Assembly: GCF_017908035.1 (NCBI RefSeq)
Contig: NZ_JAEQMU010000006.1
Location: 310,001 to 374,000 of the forward strand
Reading direction: 5' to 3'
Length of the DNA stretch: 64,000 nt
Source: Sphingobacterium tabacisoli
GTDB lineage: Bacteria; Bacteroidota; Bacteroidia; Sphingobacteriales; Sphingobacteriaceae
Shown: in pieces, positions 24,539-32,579 of the stretch
How the letters are laid out: each line of letters starts with the position of its first letter
How positions within the stretch are numbered: position 1 is the stretch's first letter
Made by a program: the position numbers and the translations under genes
Notes under the pieces: model-generated
The model's input: only the letters and a program-made list of their open reading frames with translations
Databases searched by the model: none
Told to the model about the DNA's origin: nothing

Positions 24539-25153
24539 TTAGTTGACAGCAATCGTGTATACCACATCGATTGAATATTTAACTTGTGTTTTTTGATTTC
24601 CAAAAAGAGCACTTACCGCTGCACCATCTAATTTTTTACCAAAGTACTTAACATCTAAGAACTCGTCCAATACAGAGGACTCTCCTGTACTCGTAGTTCC
24701 CATAGGACCGAAATCCATATTTCCTGAAGCTTGTTTACCTGCTGTCAATCCATTTAGAGTTCCTGTCTTACCAATTGCTACCTCCAATAGTTGAGAAGCA
24801 TCTACAGTCTCTGCACCACCTCCTTGGATTTTCTTAAATGCTCCTGTGCTTCCTCCGTTAAAACCTAAAGCTGCACTAACTCTATAGCCAGACCCCACTG
24901 AAGAAACTTTTAATTGCTTATTAACTAATTGGCTTACACCATTTTTATAGTCATTAACCGTGTTATATGTCAATGTCACCTCATCACCATATCCTGCTCC
25001 AGGGCTAGTGGATCCCGGTGTACCAATTTCAATAGATTGAAACGGGTTAAGTACCACATTGACTTTTACTTTAGCTGATTTTGAAGCCTCTTGTGCATTT
25101 GCTCCTACTACTGTTGCGAAGACTACTGCTAACGCTAAAACTACTTTTTTCAT
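24539..25153 (-). CDS. Pilin-like major subunit candidate
   Basis: The 204-residue protein has a signal peptide (MKKVVLALAVVFATVVGANAQ). The mature sequence is small, Gly/Ser/Thr-rich, free of Cys and all beta: VKVNVVLNPFQSIEIG, EVTLTYNTVNDYKNGVSQLV, and a last strand KYSIDVVYTIAVN. It is clearly related to the next gene upstream (VRLNIVLN.VQ..TI, VTLTYNDLEDYRRGV, DVLYSIETR). It has its own promoter (TACTTTTG) and its own terminator, consistent with a product made in excess. Classical fimbrial pilins end with a Tyr-containing strand used in chaperone binding, and this C terminus is compatible. The pilin role is inferred. Confidence 0.6.
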   Translation of the reverse strand: MKKVVLALAVVFATVVGANAQEASKSAKVKVNVVLNPFQSIEIGTPGSTSPGAGYGDEVTLTYNTVNDYKNGVSQLVNKQLKVSSVGSGYRVSAALGFNGGSTGAFKKIQGGGAETVDASQLLEVAIGKTGTLNGLTAGKQASGNMDFGPMGTTSTGESSVLDEFLDVKYFGKKLDGAAVSALFGNQKTQVKYSIDVVYTIAVN

Positions 25154-25211
25154 ATTTCTTTTAGATAAACTTTTCTTTTACTTTTTATGTTCTACATCAT
25201 TGAGAACAGGA

Positions 25212-25219
25212 CAAAAGTA
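25212..25219 (-). promoter_or_regulatory. -7 element TACTTTTG of the 204-aa pilin-like gene
   Basis: TACTTTTG matches TAnnTTTG exactly and lies 58 bp before the ATG. The 192-bp gap between the two pilin-like genes therefore holds a promoter as well as CTACA/TGTAG repeats. Confidence 0.55.
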
Positions 25220-25288
25220 GTCACGGAAAAAGGCCATAAAATATGATTTTAGGCGCAAAAGGTATGAAAAAATGCAGTAGTTGTTTTT

Positions 25289-25314
25289 TGTAGTTTTCGG
25301 TCTACAAGATGTAG
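25289..25314. repeat. CTACA/TGTAG inverted half-sites
   Basis: TGTAG at 25289-25293, CTACA at 25302-25306 and TGTAG at 25310-25314 form two overlapping inverted repeats (spacers 8 and 3). A further CTACA lies near 25322. They stand about 70-100 bp upstream of the TACTTTTG promoter and could bind a regulator such as the AraC protein encoded nearby. Confidence 0.35.
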
Positions 25315-25345
25315 TATTAACGCTACAGAAAATGGTTGAAAAGAC

Positions 25346-25876
25346 CTATCTCGTCTCAATACTGTAGAGCACATCGTTTGTAAAAACGACCGTTTTATTT
25401 TTTTCGGCATAGCGAATCAGTTCTTCTCCGCCAGGCCCCTGGTAAGTCACGTCATAGATGGCGTCAAATGCAGGTCTGTCCGAGGAGATAATACGGCCCC
25501 CTGCAGCACTCAATTCACTCGTCGTCAATACGACTTGTTGATCCACAATAACAGGCCTCGCCTTTATTTTTATTTGTGGCATCAGCAGTCTATCAGTCGG
25601 CTGTCCGCCAAGCTTAACAAACTCTTCATTGGCAAGCTTGACCTTGACCTCATAAGCTCCCGTACTGAAGACCGTCAAATGTGAATTCTTGACGACCTCT
25701 ACCCCTCTTCTATAGTCCTCCAAATCATTATAGGTCAATGTGACCGCATTCTGATCCGGATGTATAGTGAGATTCTGTACATGGTTAAGGACAATATTAA
25801 GACGTACATTGGTCTGTGCATTAACAGTCCAAGAGGCCATTATCAGAAGTAATAATGTGGTCAATAACGCTTTCAT
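25346..25876 (-). CDS. Second pilin-like protein, paralogue of the next gene
   Basis: The 176-residue protein has a signal peptide (MKALLTTLLLLIMASWTVNAQ) and a beta-rich mature part (TNVRLNIVLNHVQNLTIHPD...VTLTYNDLEDYRRGVEVV...ITSTAYEVKVKL-type strand pattern near residue 80). It aligns by eye with the 204-residue protein over the N-terminal strand, the VTLTYN...DY..GV block and the last strand. It has no Cys. It probably comes first on the transcript and could be a minor or terminating subunit. The AraC regulator gene lies 105 bp upstream in the same direction. Confidence 0.55.
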   Translation of the reverse strand: MKALLTTLLLLIMASWTVNAQTNVRLNIVLNHVQNLTIHPDQNAVTLTYNDLEDYRRGVEVVKNSHLTVFSTGAYEVKVKLANEEFVKLGGQPTDRLLMPQIKIKARPVIVDQQVVLTTSELSAAGGRIISSDRPAFDAIYDVTYQGPGGEELIRYAEKNKTVVFTNDVLYSIETR

Positions 25877-25981
25877 AGTATAGCTGTTTCTGTAAAAATA
25901 ACGCTAAAATCAGATCAAAAAAAATTTTTAAACCATTATTTTACAGACTGTGACGCATATCATAAAATTAAATACGCTTCA

Positions 25982-26812
25982 CTACTTTTTCCAGTTATTG
26001 CGGTACATTTTAGGGCTCTCGCCTGCTTCCTTAGAAAAAAAAGCACTGAAATTATTCTCGTCAGTATATCCCAACTGCCAGGCAATCTGTTTAATGCTAA
26101 GTTTCGAATTGGCAAGTAAGCGCTTTGCCACTCGAACCAACCCTTCAACAATCAGCTCTTTTGGAGTTTCTCCTGTTACCTCTTTGGTATATACCAACAA
26201 CTTTCTAGGACTGACCTTAAGACGGTCAGCATAATAGGATACATGTTTTTCCTGAGAAACATGCTCCATAATAAGTTGCTGAAAACGATTCACCACTAAA
26301 GCGGATTCGCTCTCCTCCATAAATCTTGCACGATCCCGGTCTCCCAGATACACTTCTCCCAGCAACAAAATCTGTTTGATAATATTAAAGGCTAAAACAT
26401 GCTGTATAGATTCGGGACTTTGCTTTCTCGCCATTTCCAAATGGGTACGTACGAACTCATAATAAAAGAGATACTCTTCGGGCACCGTTAATAAACGGTA
26501 GGTCGAACTATTTCCGGATGCACTGAAAAAGTTGTGCAGAAAAGTACAGTCCCAGTCACTGCGGCTAAAGAAAGACTCGGTAAAATAAATAAGCACAAAT
26601 TCCCTAGTCTCTTCAGGATTACTTTTCAACGTTGTACCGAAAGGAACGAATATTAAGCTATTGGCTGGAAAATCCAAAAGGACCTGATTGAAATAAAGAC
26701 TGCAACCTGCATCTTTGATAAACAATAACGTATAATGCTCTTTTTTTAACGCAAGATCATTAGCACTGGGGCTCAAATCTGCCCCAACAACATATCGTAT
26801 GCCGTATTCCAT
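25982..26812 (-). CDS. AraC-family transcriptional regulator
   Basis: The 276-residue protein has an N-terminal cupin-like sensory part (LLFIKDAGCSLYFNQVLLDFPANSLIFVPFGTTLK) and a C-terminal double helix-turn-helix of AraC type (about residues 185-272), including VSYYADRLKVSPRKLLVYTKEVTGETP and IKQIAWQLGYTDENNFSAFFSKEAGESPKMYR. The spacing and the GYTDENNFSAFFSKEAGESP stretch are diagnostic. It precedes the pilin-like genes in the same direction and is a good candidate for their activator. The signal sensed is unknown. Confidence 0.9.
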   Translation of the reverse strand: MEYGIRYVVGADLSPSANDLALKKEHYTLLFIKDAGCSLYFNQVLLDFPANSLIFVPFGTTLKSNPEETREFVLIYFTESFFSRSDWDCTFLHNFFSASGNSSTYRLLTVPEEYLFYYEFVRTHLEMARKQSPESIQHVLAFNIIKQILLLGEVYLGDRDRARFMEESESALVVNRFQQLIMEHVSQEKHVSYYADRLKVSPRKLLVYTKEVTGETPKELIVEGLVRVAKRLLANSKLSIKQIAWQLGYTDENNFSAFFSKEAGESPKMYRNNWKK

Positions 26813-26931
26813 TCAAAAATGCTTTTATAGGTAGTGTAAAGCAATTAATTACTTGGAATAAATGTAAAAAAGATATTTAAGCTTAACGAAAAAGAATTGC
26901 AAAATGACAAAAATAATACGAAAGAAAAGAG

Positions 26932-26948
26932 GTGTTCCACCCTAACAC
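26932..26948 (-). terminator. Weak terminator-like hairpin
   Basis: GTGTT and AACAC pair around a 7-nt loop, followed leftward by CTCTTTTCTTT. It lies just past the stop of the nucleotide-sugar dehydrogenase gene. The stem is only 5 bp. Confidence 0.3.
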
Positions 26949-26964
26949 AAGATATAGGATTAGC

Positions 26965-28254
26965 TTAAAGACGAGCATCTACAATAGTACGATCAAGTAC
27001 AGATTTGCAATCAAAAACCACTGCTTTGTCCGCAAGAAGCGACCGAATATCCAATTGCAAAAATTCAGTATGCGCAACTGCTAGAATAACCGCATCATAA
27101 GTCCCTTCAGGTTGCGTCTGAAGATCGATCAGATATTCGCGCCTTACTTCTTCTGGGTCAGCCCAGGGGTCGCACAGTACCGGTATAGCTCCGTACTCCT
27201 TTAGCTCCTCGTAGATGTCCAGCACTTTAGTATTACGTACATCAGGACAGTTCTCTTTAAACGTAAGTCCCAGAATCAATACCTTAGCGTCCTTTACCGC
27301 TATATGCTTTTGGGACATCAGCTTGACCACCTTCGAAGCCACAAACTCGGCCATGCGGTTATTGACCCGACGTCCCGAAAGAATAACCTCAGGATGGTAT
27401 CCCAATTGCGAGGATTTGTGTGCCAAATAATAAGGATCAACGGAGATACAATGTCCTCCCACCAGACCTGGCTTATATTTAAGAAAATTGAACTTTGTGG
27501 CTGCGGCATCCAATACATCATGCGTATCAATTCCGATCCTGTCAAAAATCAGAGCAAGCTCGTTCACAAAGGAAATATTAACATCCCGCTGTGCATTCTC
27601 TATAGCTTTGGCAGCTTCTGCAACCTTGATCGATGGAGCCTTATAGGTACCTGCTTCAATAATTGTAGCGTAGAGTGCATCAATTTTTTCTGCACTTTCT
27701 GGAGTAGACCCTGAAGTCACTTTTACAATCTGTTCTAAGGTATTGACCTTATCTCCGGGATTAATTCGTTCTGGCGAGTAGCCTACAAAAAAATCGATAT
27801 TAAAACGAAGGTTGGATGTTTGTGCGAGAATAGGCACACACTCTTCCTCTGTACATCCCGGATACACAGTAGACTCGTAGATAACGATATCGCCTGGTCT
27901 CAGTACCTGACCAATCTCAAACGACGCCTGCTGTAAAAAACTAAGATCTGGCGCGTTAAACTCATCTATAGGTGTGGGTACCGTTACAATATAAATTTGC
28001 GCATGAGCGATATCGCTCAGCTCGCTAGTAGCGCGATATCCCCGGCGCTGAGGTTGCTCGACAGCTAATGCCAACATCTGCTGTAACCGTCCCTCTTCAA
28101 CCTCTAACGTCCGATCCCTCCCTTGATTGAGCGCCTCCACCCTACTGACAGAAATATCGTATCCCAATACGGAATAGTGGGCCGCAAAAGCCAACGCAAG
28201 CGGAAGTCCGACATATCCCTGGCCTATAACGGCTATTGTATCTGAATACGGCAT
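26965..28254 (-). CDS. Nucleotide-sugar dehydrogenase (UDP-HexNAc/VipA-TviB type)
   Basis: The 429-residue protein has an N-terminal NAD-binding fold (IAVIGQGYVGLPLALAF), a central domain and a C-terminal UDP-binding domain (VLILGLTFKENCPDVRNTKVLDIYEELKEYGAIPVLCDPWAD). The catalytic Cys lies in KPGLVGGHCISVDPYYLAHK. These enzymes oxidise the C6 hydroxyl of a UDP-sugar to the uronic acid in two NAD-dependent steps. The GLTFKENCPDVRNTKV block is typical of the branch acting on UDP-N-acetyl sugars (WbpA/TviB), but I cannot fix the substrate. It follows the mannose-1-phosphate guanylyltransferase gene after 5 bp, so the pair feeds surface polysaccharide synthesis, although no glycosyltransferases are adjacent. 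Confidence 0.9.
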   Translation of the reverse strand: MPYSDTIAVIGQGYVGLPLALAFAAHYSVLGYDISVSRVEALNQGRDRTLEVEEGRLQQMLALAVEQPQRRGYRATSELSDIAHAQIYIVTVPTPIDEFNAPDLSFLQQASFEIGQVLRPGDIVIYESTVYPGCTEEECVPILAQTSNLRFNIDFFVGYSPERINPGDKVNTLEQIVKVTSGSTPESAEKIDALYATIIEAGTYKAPSIKVAEAAKAIENAQRDVNISFVNELALIFDRIGIDTHDVLDAAATKFNFLKYKPGLVGGHCISVDPYYLAHKSSQLGYHPEVILSGRRVNNRMAEFVASKVVKLMSQKHIAVKDAKVLILGLTFKENCPDVRNTKVLDIYEELKEYGAIPVLCDPWADPEEVRREYLIDLQTQPEGTYDAVILAVAHTEFLQLDIRSLLADKAVVFDCKSVLDRTIVDARL

Positions 28255-28259
28255 CTAAA

Positions 28260-29249
28260 CTATAACAATGGTGAGGCTCCGTGTTCCAACTCTTCGTACA
28301 AATGTTTGACATCCTGAGACGCCTGCTTTTTGACCACAAGAAGAGCATCTTCGGTATGAACCAGTATGGTATCCTGTACCCCCACAAACGAAACATACTT
28401 ATCCGTCCCTATTACCATATTACCTGCAGGATCCACGGCATGACCTTTACCTTTCAGATAGTCGTACAGGGAATCATAAGATCCCATATCCGACCATATA
28501 AACTGCGAAGGGATAACCTTAATCCGCTCACTACGCTCCATCACGGCATAGTCTATACTTTTGGAAGGAATCTTAGCAGAAAGCTCCTCCGATAAGACCC
28601 CATGATGCGAGGCTTCAAACGCTTCTTTAGAGGCACGGAATACCTTTGGTTCGAAACGGAACAGTTCCTCCAGGTAAATGGAAGCCTTAAAGCAAAATAT
28701 CCCTGAGTTCCACAGGAAATTCCCCCTTTTTAAAAACTCTTTTGCGGTTTCCAAATTAGGTTTCTCCCTAAAAGATAGCACGTAATTATCTTCGTACTCG
28801 ATGTACCCATAACCAGTCTCTGGTCGATTTGGCTGTATACCAAATGTCACGAGATAGTCCTGTTCCGCCATTTCTATCCCTTGCTTCAACACGGACTCGT
28901 ACTGTGTTTGATTTTCGATAAGGTGGTCAGACGGGGTTACAATCAATATATCGTCTGGATCGCAGGCAAAGGCTGCAAAAGCAATTGCCGCCGCCGTGTT
29001 ACGAGGCGTTGCCTCTACGATAGTCTGACTTTTATGCTCCGCCAAGTACGGTTTGGCAAGGTCTACATTCTGTATACTACCAACCATTATTGTCCGATCT
29101 ACAACACCTTGATTCCGGAAGACAGTCAGCTCAAACAAAGACTGCCCCTCAAATAGCGGAATATACTGTTTGGGCCGAGACTTACGAGACAGTGGCCATA
29201 ATCGAGAACCGACTCCTCCTGATAATATAACGTTAATAATACTTGCCAT
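28260..29249 (-). CDS. manC: Mannose-1-phosphate guanylyltransferase
   Basis: The 329-residue protein makes GDP-mannose from mannose-1-phosphate and GTP. The N-terminal nucleotidyltransferase signature is VILSGGVGSRLWPLSRKSRPKQYIPL, followed by ILIVTPSDHLI, FREKPNLETAKEFL and NSGIFCFKAS, with SIDYAVMER and SDMGSYDSLYDYL in the C-terminal part. It stops after the guanylyltransferase domain and lacks the cupin isomerase domain of bifunctional ManC/AlgA proteins, so it should not make mannose-6-phosphate itself. It is coupled to a UDP-sugar dehydrogenase gene, suggesting exopolysaccharide or lipopolysaccharide precursor supply. Confidence 0.92.
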   Translation of the reverse strand: MASIINVILSGGVGSRLWPLSRKSRPKQYIPLFEGQSLFELTVFRNQGVVDRTIMVGSIQNVDLAKPYLAEHKSQTIVEATPRNTAAAIAFAAFACDPDDILIVTPSDHLIENQTQYESVLKQGIEMAEQDYLVTFGIQPNRPETGYGYIEYEDNYVLSFREKPNLETAKEFLKRGNFLWNSGIFCFKASIYLEELFRFEPKVFRASKEAFEASHHGVLSEELSAKIPSKSIDYAVMERSERIKVIPSQFIWSDMGSYDSLYDYLKGKGHAVDPAGNMVIGTDKYVSFVGVQDTILVHTEDALLVVKKQASQDVKHLYEELEHGASPLL

Positions 29250-29277
29250 AATAATTAATACATGCTAAACCCGCAAC

Positions 29278-29796
29278 CTACTTTAGTAGTGCGGCAGGGA
29301 TATAATCTTGTTTTAGATAAAGTAAAGCAGACGCCCGAGCATCGGAAAGTGCATCATGGTGTTCCAAAGGAATCCCCATCAATTCACAACAAATACTAAG
29401 TTTTGTTTTTATAAAACCTTTTTCACGGTATATATTGCTGGTACAGGCCCAAGTTTCCGGTAACTGAAGCACTTTATAATCTAGATCATAAAACTTCATC
29501 GTCCGCTGCAGGACTGCCCGATCGAAGGATTCGTTATGTGCTACCATAAATTGACCTGTCAATAGCGGTGCCAATACGGGGTACAATTCTTGAAATGTAG
29601 GAGCTCCTGCTGTATCTTTCGGTTTTATACCGTGCACACGTGTCGTTTGCCACATATACTTGTTCTGCGGAGGCCTGACGAGACTGTAAAACTCATTGCT
29701 AATCTGCCCATCAATCACATTGACAACACCTACAGCACACACACTTGTATAGTCGGATGTCGCTAACTCAAAATCTATCGCTGTAAATGTATCCAT
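29278..29796 (-). CDS. DEDDh 3'-5' exonuclease (DnaQ-like)
   Basis: The start is set at 29796, because a -7 element TACTTTTG sits 6 nt upstream and the family motif comes at once (MDTFTAIDFELA); an open frame extends 26 codons further upstream but reads like a poor leader. The 172-residue protein has all three exonuclease motifs: ExoI AIDFELA (Asp, Glu), ExoII VAHNESFDRAVL (Asp) and ExoIII HDALSDARAS (His, Asp). It resembles the proofreading-type epsilon domain as a stand-alone enzyme and probably degrades 3' ends of DNA or RNA. It is followed closely by manC and preceded by rarA, with no evident pathway link. Confidence 0.88.
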   Translation of the reverse strand: MDTFTAIDFELATSDYTSVCAVGVVNVIDGQISNEFYSLVRPPQNKYMWQTTRVHGIKPKDTAGAPTFQELYPVLAPLLTGQFMVAHNESFDRAVLQRTMKFYDLDYKVLQLPETWACTSNIYREKGFIKTKLSICCELMGIPLEHHDALSDARASALLYLKQDYIPAALLK

Positions 29797-29802
29797 CTGT
29801 GA

Positions 29803-29810
29803 CAAAAGTA
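29803..29810 (-). promoter_or_regulatory. -7 element TACTTTTG, near-leaderless
   Basis: TACTTTTG matches TAnnTTTG, with the exonuclease ATG 6 nt after it. It supports the shorter start of that gene. Confidence 0.5.
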
Positions 29811-29953
29811 TGAAGTAATATGTTAAAATGAAACACCGGCCTATCCAAAAAAAAACCGACATTTCTACATTCAATATAAACCTAAACAGCGTTTAGCCTA
29901 ACTACGAACCAACGAACACAGTGATAAAATTAGCCAAACAACTGAATATAAAA

Positions 29954-31234
29954 CTAATACCCGTATTTTCCCTTCCATTTCTCCCGCAAGGAAAGCCGCA
30001 ACTTATCTTCTGCGGCGTTACTTCCCGGCTCATACAGCTTACTCCCCTGTAGCTGCTCAGGCATAAATTCCTGCACTACAAAATTTCCGGGATAAGCGTG
30101 AGAATACTTATACTCGGTGCCATAATCCAGTTCTTTCATTAATTTAGTAGGCGCATTACGCAAATGTAATGGAACTGACAAATCACCCGTCTGCCGCACT
30201 AAAGCCTGTGCCTTATTGATTGCTTCATACGAAGCATTACTTTTAGCAGACGAAGCCAAATAAGTAACGGTCTGCCCCAATATGATACGCGACTCCGGCC
30301 AGCCAATTACATTCACTGCCTGAAAGCAGCTATTTGCCAGCAAGAGCGCATTGGGATTTGCATTTCCAATATCTTCTGAAGCCAAGATCAACAGCCGTCT
30401 CGCTATAAACGAAGGGTCTTCCCCTCCTTCTATCATACGTGCCAACCAATATATGGCGGCATTCGGATCGGAACCACGGATCGACTTGATGAATGCAGAT
30501 ATAATATCGTAATGCTGCTCGCCCGTTTTATCATAACGGGCCATATTCTGCTGCACCTGTTTAAGGACAAAATCATTGGTGATAGGTGTATTATAAGGCA
30601 CAGCTGCATCTACGACCAATTCAAACACATTCAGCAACTTTCGGGCATCTCCACCCGACAAGCGTAATAAAGCATCGTATTCTTTGATAACAATCGTATC
30701 ATTTTTTAGAAATTCATCTTCCTTGATTGCTTTCTGAAGCAACCCGATCAAATCCTCTGCCTCTAAATTTTCCAACACATAAACCTGACACCGACTCAAT
30801 AGGGCAGAAATCACCTCAAACGAGGGGTTTTCTGTAGTAGCGCCAATCAACGTTACCAATCCACGCTCCACAGCCCCTAACAGGGAGTCCTGCTGGCTTT
30901 TCGAAAAGCGATGGATCTCATCAATAAATAAAATCGGTTGCTCTTGATTAAAATTCATCAACTGATCCGCCTTATCGATCACCTCACGAACTTCCTTTAC
31001 GCCAGATTTGATCGCACTGAGGCTAAAGAAAGGTCGGTCCAACTCTTTTGCAATCAGATTAGCAAGACTGGTCTTTCCCACTCCAGGAGGCCCCCAGAGA
31101 ATCATGGAGGGAATATTTTTACGCTGCAAGGCATGGTAAAGCACTGCATCTTCACCAATAATATGCTGCTGACCGACATAATCTTGTAATTTTCGGGGCC
31201 TAAGCCGTTCTGCTAGAGGTACTCGTGTTGCCAT
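29954..31234 (-). CDS. rarA: Replication-associated recombination protein A
   Basis: The 426-residue AAA+ ATPase has PLAERLRPRKLQDYVGQQHIIG at the start, Walker A GPPGVGKTSLANLIA, Walker B LFIDEIHRFSKSQQDSLL, sensor GATTENPSFEV and the C-terminal MgsA domain (about residues 250-420, including AIYWLARMIEGGEDPSFIARRLLILASEDIG). RarA acts at stalled replication forks with SSB. I chose the ATG at 31234 over a GTG two codons upstream. A TACCTTTG promoter lies 20 bp upstream, back to back with the promoter of the rightward TPR gene. Confidence 0.96.
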   Translation of the reverse strand: MATRVPLAERLRPRKLQDYVGQQHIIGEDAVLYHALQRKNIPSMILWGPPGVGKTSLANLIAKELDRPFFSLSAIKSGVKEVREVIDKADQLMNFNQEQPILFIDEIHRFSKSQQDSLLGAVERGLVTLIGATTENPSFEVISALLSRCQVYVLENLEAEDLIGLLQKAIKEDEFLKNDTIVIKEYDALLRLSGGDARKLLNVFELVVDAAVPYNTPITNDFVLKQVQQNMARYDKTGEQHYDIISAFIKSIRGSDPNAAIYWLARMIEGGEDPSFIARRLLILASEDIGNANPNALLLANSCFQAVNVIGWPESRIILGQTVTYLASSAKSNASYEAINKAQALVRQTGDLSVPLHLRNAPTKLMKELDYGTEYKYSHAYPGNFVVQEFMPEQLQGSKLYEPGSNAAEDKLRLSLREKWKGKYGY

Positions 31235-31253
31235 AATCACTCCATTTAATCCA

Positions 31254-31261
31254 CAAAGGTA
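31254..31261 (-). promoter_or_regulatory. -7 element TACCTTTG of rarA
   Basis: It matches TAnnTTTG exactly and lies 19 bp before the ATG of rarA, leaving a short leader. Confidence 0.5.
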
Positions 31262-31334
31262 CGGATTTTGTAGAAAGGCATAATCATTGCCCTGCTTTTA
31301 GGGGTTAACTGTTTTACAATTCGAAGAATTTAAT

Positions 31335-31342
31335 TAGGTTTG
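31335..31342 (+). promoter_or_regulatory. -7 element TAGGTTTG, near-leaderless
   Basis: TAGGTTTG matches TAnnTTTG, with the ATG of the TPR gene 4 nt after it. With the rarA promoter it forms a divergent pair in a gap of about 112 bp. Confidence 0.5.
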
Positions 31343-31346
31343 AATA

Positions 31347-32453
31347 ATGACAAAAACATATAACGCTATAAAACTGACTTTTCTGTCCATCTCCGTATTG
31401 GGGACTTTCATAGCGGCTCCAGTCTTGGCCCAACAAAAAACTCCAGATCCTTCTGGCTATATACTCAAATACGATACCGAATTTGAAGGGATTGGGCCAA
31501 AAGTATATCTCCTACCACCGCCTCGCAGTCGAGCAGAACAGCTACAGGACAGCTACATGGAGATTGTGGGATTTCAGGATTCTATTCAGCGCGCACTACA
31601 ATACCTAAGATTGATTGAAGCATGGAAAAATACTTCCAATAATGCAAACGTCTTACAGCTCCTCACACCTGCTCCAAAAACCACTGCAGAATGGAACAGT
31701 CTAGTCGCCGACTACACCGATCAGAAAAACTACGCGATGACCACTGGAATTCTGAACGAATACGCCAAGATGAGGATACTCCATAAAGAAACCAGCCAGG
31801 CGGTAGGCATTCTGGAATCTGCTCTACAGCAGGCGATACTACAACAACATACACAAGACGTCGGAGTGATACAATCAAACCTATCTTCCCTACTGGTATA
31901 CAACAAAAACTATATTGAAGCGGGAACATATGAAGAAGCCTACTACAATCAAGCCGTAACGAACAAGAGCATCGTAGATCAAGCGGGCTCGCTCGTCAAA
32001 ATCGCTTTGATACAAGCTTACGACAAAGACTATAAGTCGGCCGAGAACACAATCATCCGGAAGGCTGTACCTCTTTTCAACAAGGCAAAATCATATGAAG
32101 GCAAAACCATCGCCTGGCTTATCCTGGCAGAGATTTATCAAATGCAGAACAAGCATACTGAAGCCCAATGGTTCTTAATCCAGGCCAGAGATTTAGCGAT
32201 GGACAAAGACTTTAAAAACGACCTAGCGGAAATAGAGTATATGCTGGCCTCGTCAAAATACATCCAGAATAACCTGAGCATCTCTAAGAAAGAACTCAAT
32301 ACCGCTTTTGAACTTGCAAAAAAAGAAGACAACCGATACTTACAGTTAGCAATCGTAGAAAAATTAGGCCGAATCAACCTGCAGGAAAACAAAATTGACG
32401 AAGCGGAAAAGCAACTGACAACCTATTGGACAATCAGGAAAGAGTTGTTTTAG
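31347..32453 (+). CDS. Secreted TPR-repeat protein
   Basis: The 368-residue protein has a signal peptide (FLSISVLGTFIAAPVLAQ) and an almost entirely helical mature part with TPR-like repeats (about residues 100-365, with IAWLILAEIYQMQNKHTEAQWFLIQA as a clear example). A Pro-rich segment (YLLPPPRSRAEQLQD) lies near residue 55. It resembles the periplasmic half of the TPR-LuxR regulators but stops before any membrane helix or HTH. It may be a periplasmic scaffold. The ATG lies 4 nt after a -7 element. Function unknown. Confidence 0.7.
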   Translation: MTKTYNAIKLTFLSISVLGTFIAAPVLAQQKTPDPSGYILKYDTEFEGIGPKVYLLPPPRSRAEQLQDSYMEIVGFQDSIQRALQYLRLIEAWKNTSNNANVLQLLTPAPKTTAEWNSLVADYTDQKNYAMTTGILNEYAKMRILHKETSQAVGILESALQQAILQQHTQDVGVIQSNLSSLLVYNKNYIEAGTYEEAYYNQAVTNKSIVDQAGSLVKIALIQAYDKDYKSAENTIIRKAVPLFNKAKSYEGKTIAWLILAEIYQMQNKHTEAQWFLIQARDLAMDKDFKNDLAEIEYMLASSKYIQNNLSISKKELNTAFELAKKEDNRYLQLAIVEKLGRINLQENKIDEAEKQLTTYWTIRKELF

Positions 32454-32579
32454 AAAAATTACACTCTTTTTGCGCTGTTTCTGAATTTATTACAGCAAAG
32501 GCATGTCTGCTTGTCTATTTTTTTAACTAATTTTAGCCTTCGCAAAACATTTAGCAATTTTTGCGTTATTTTTTGGACA

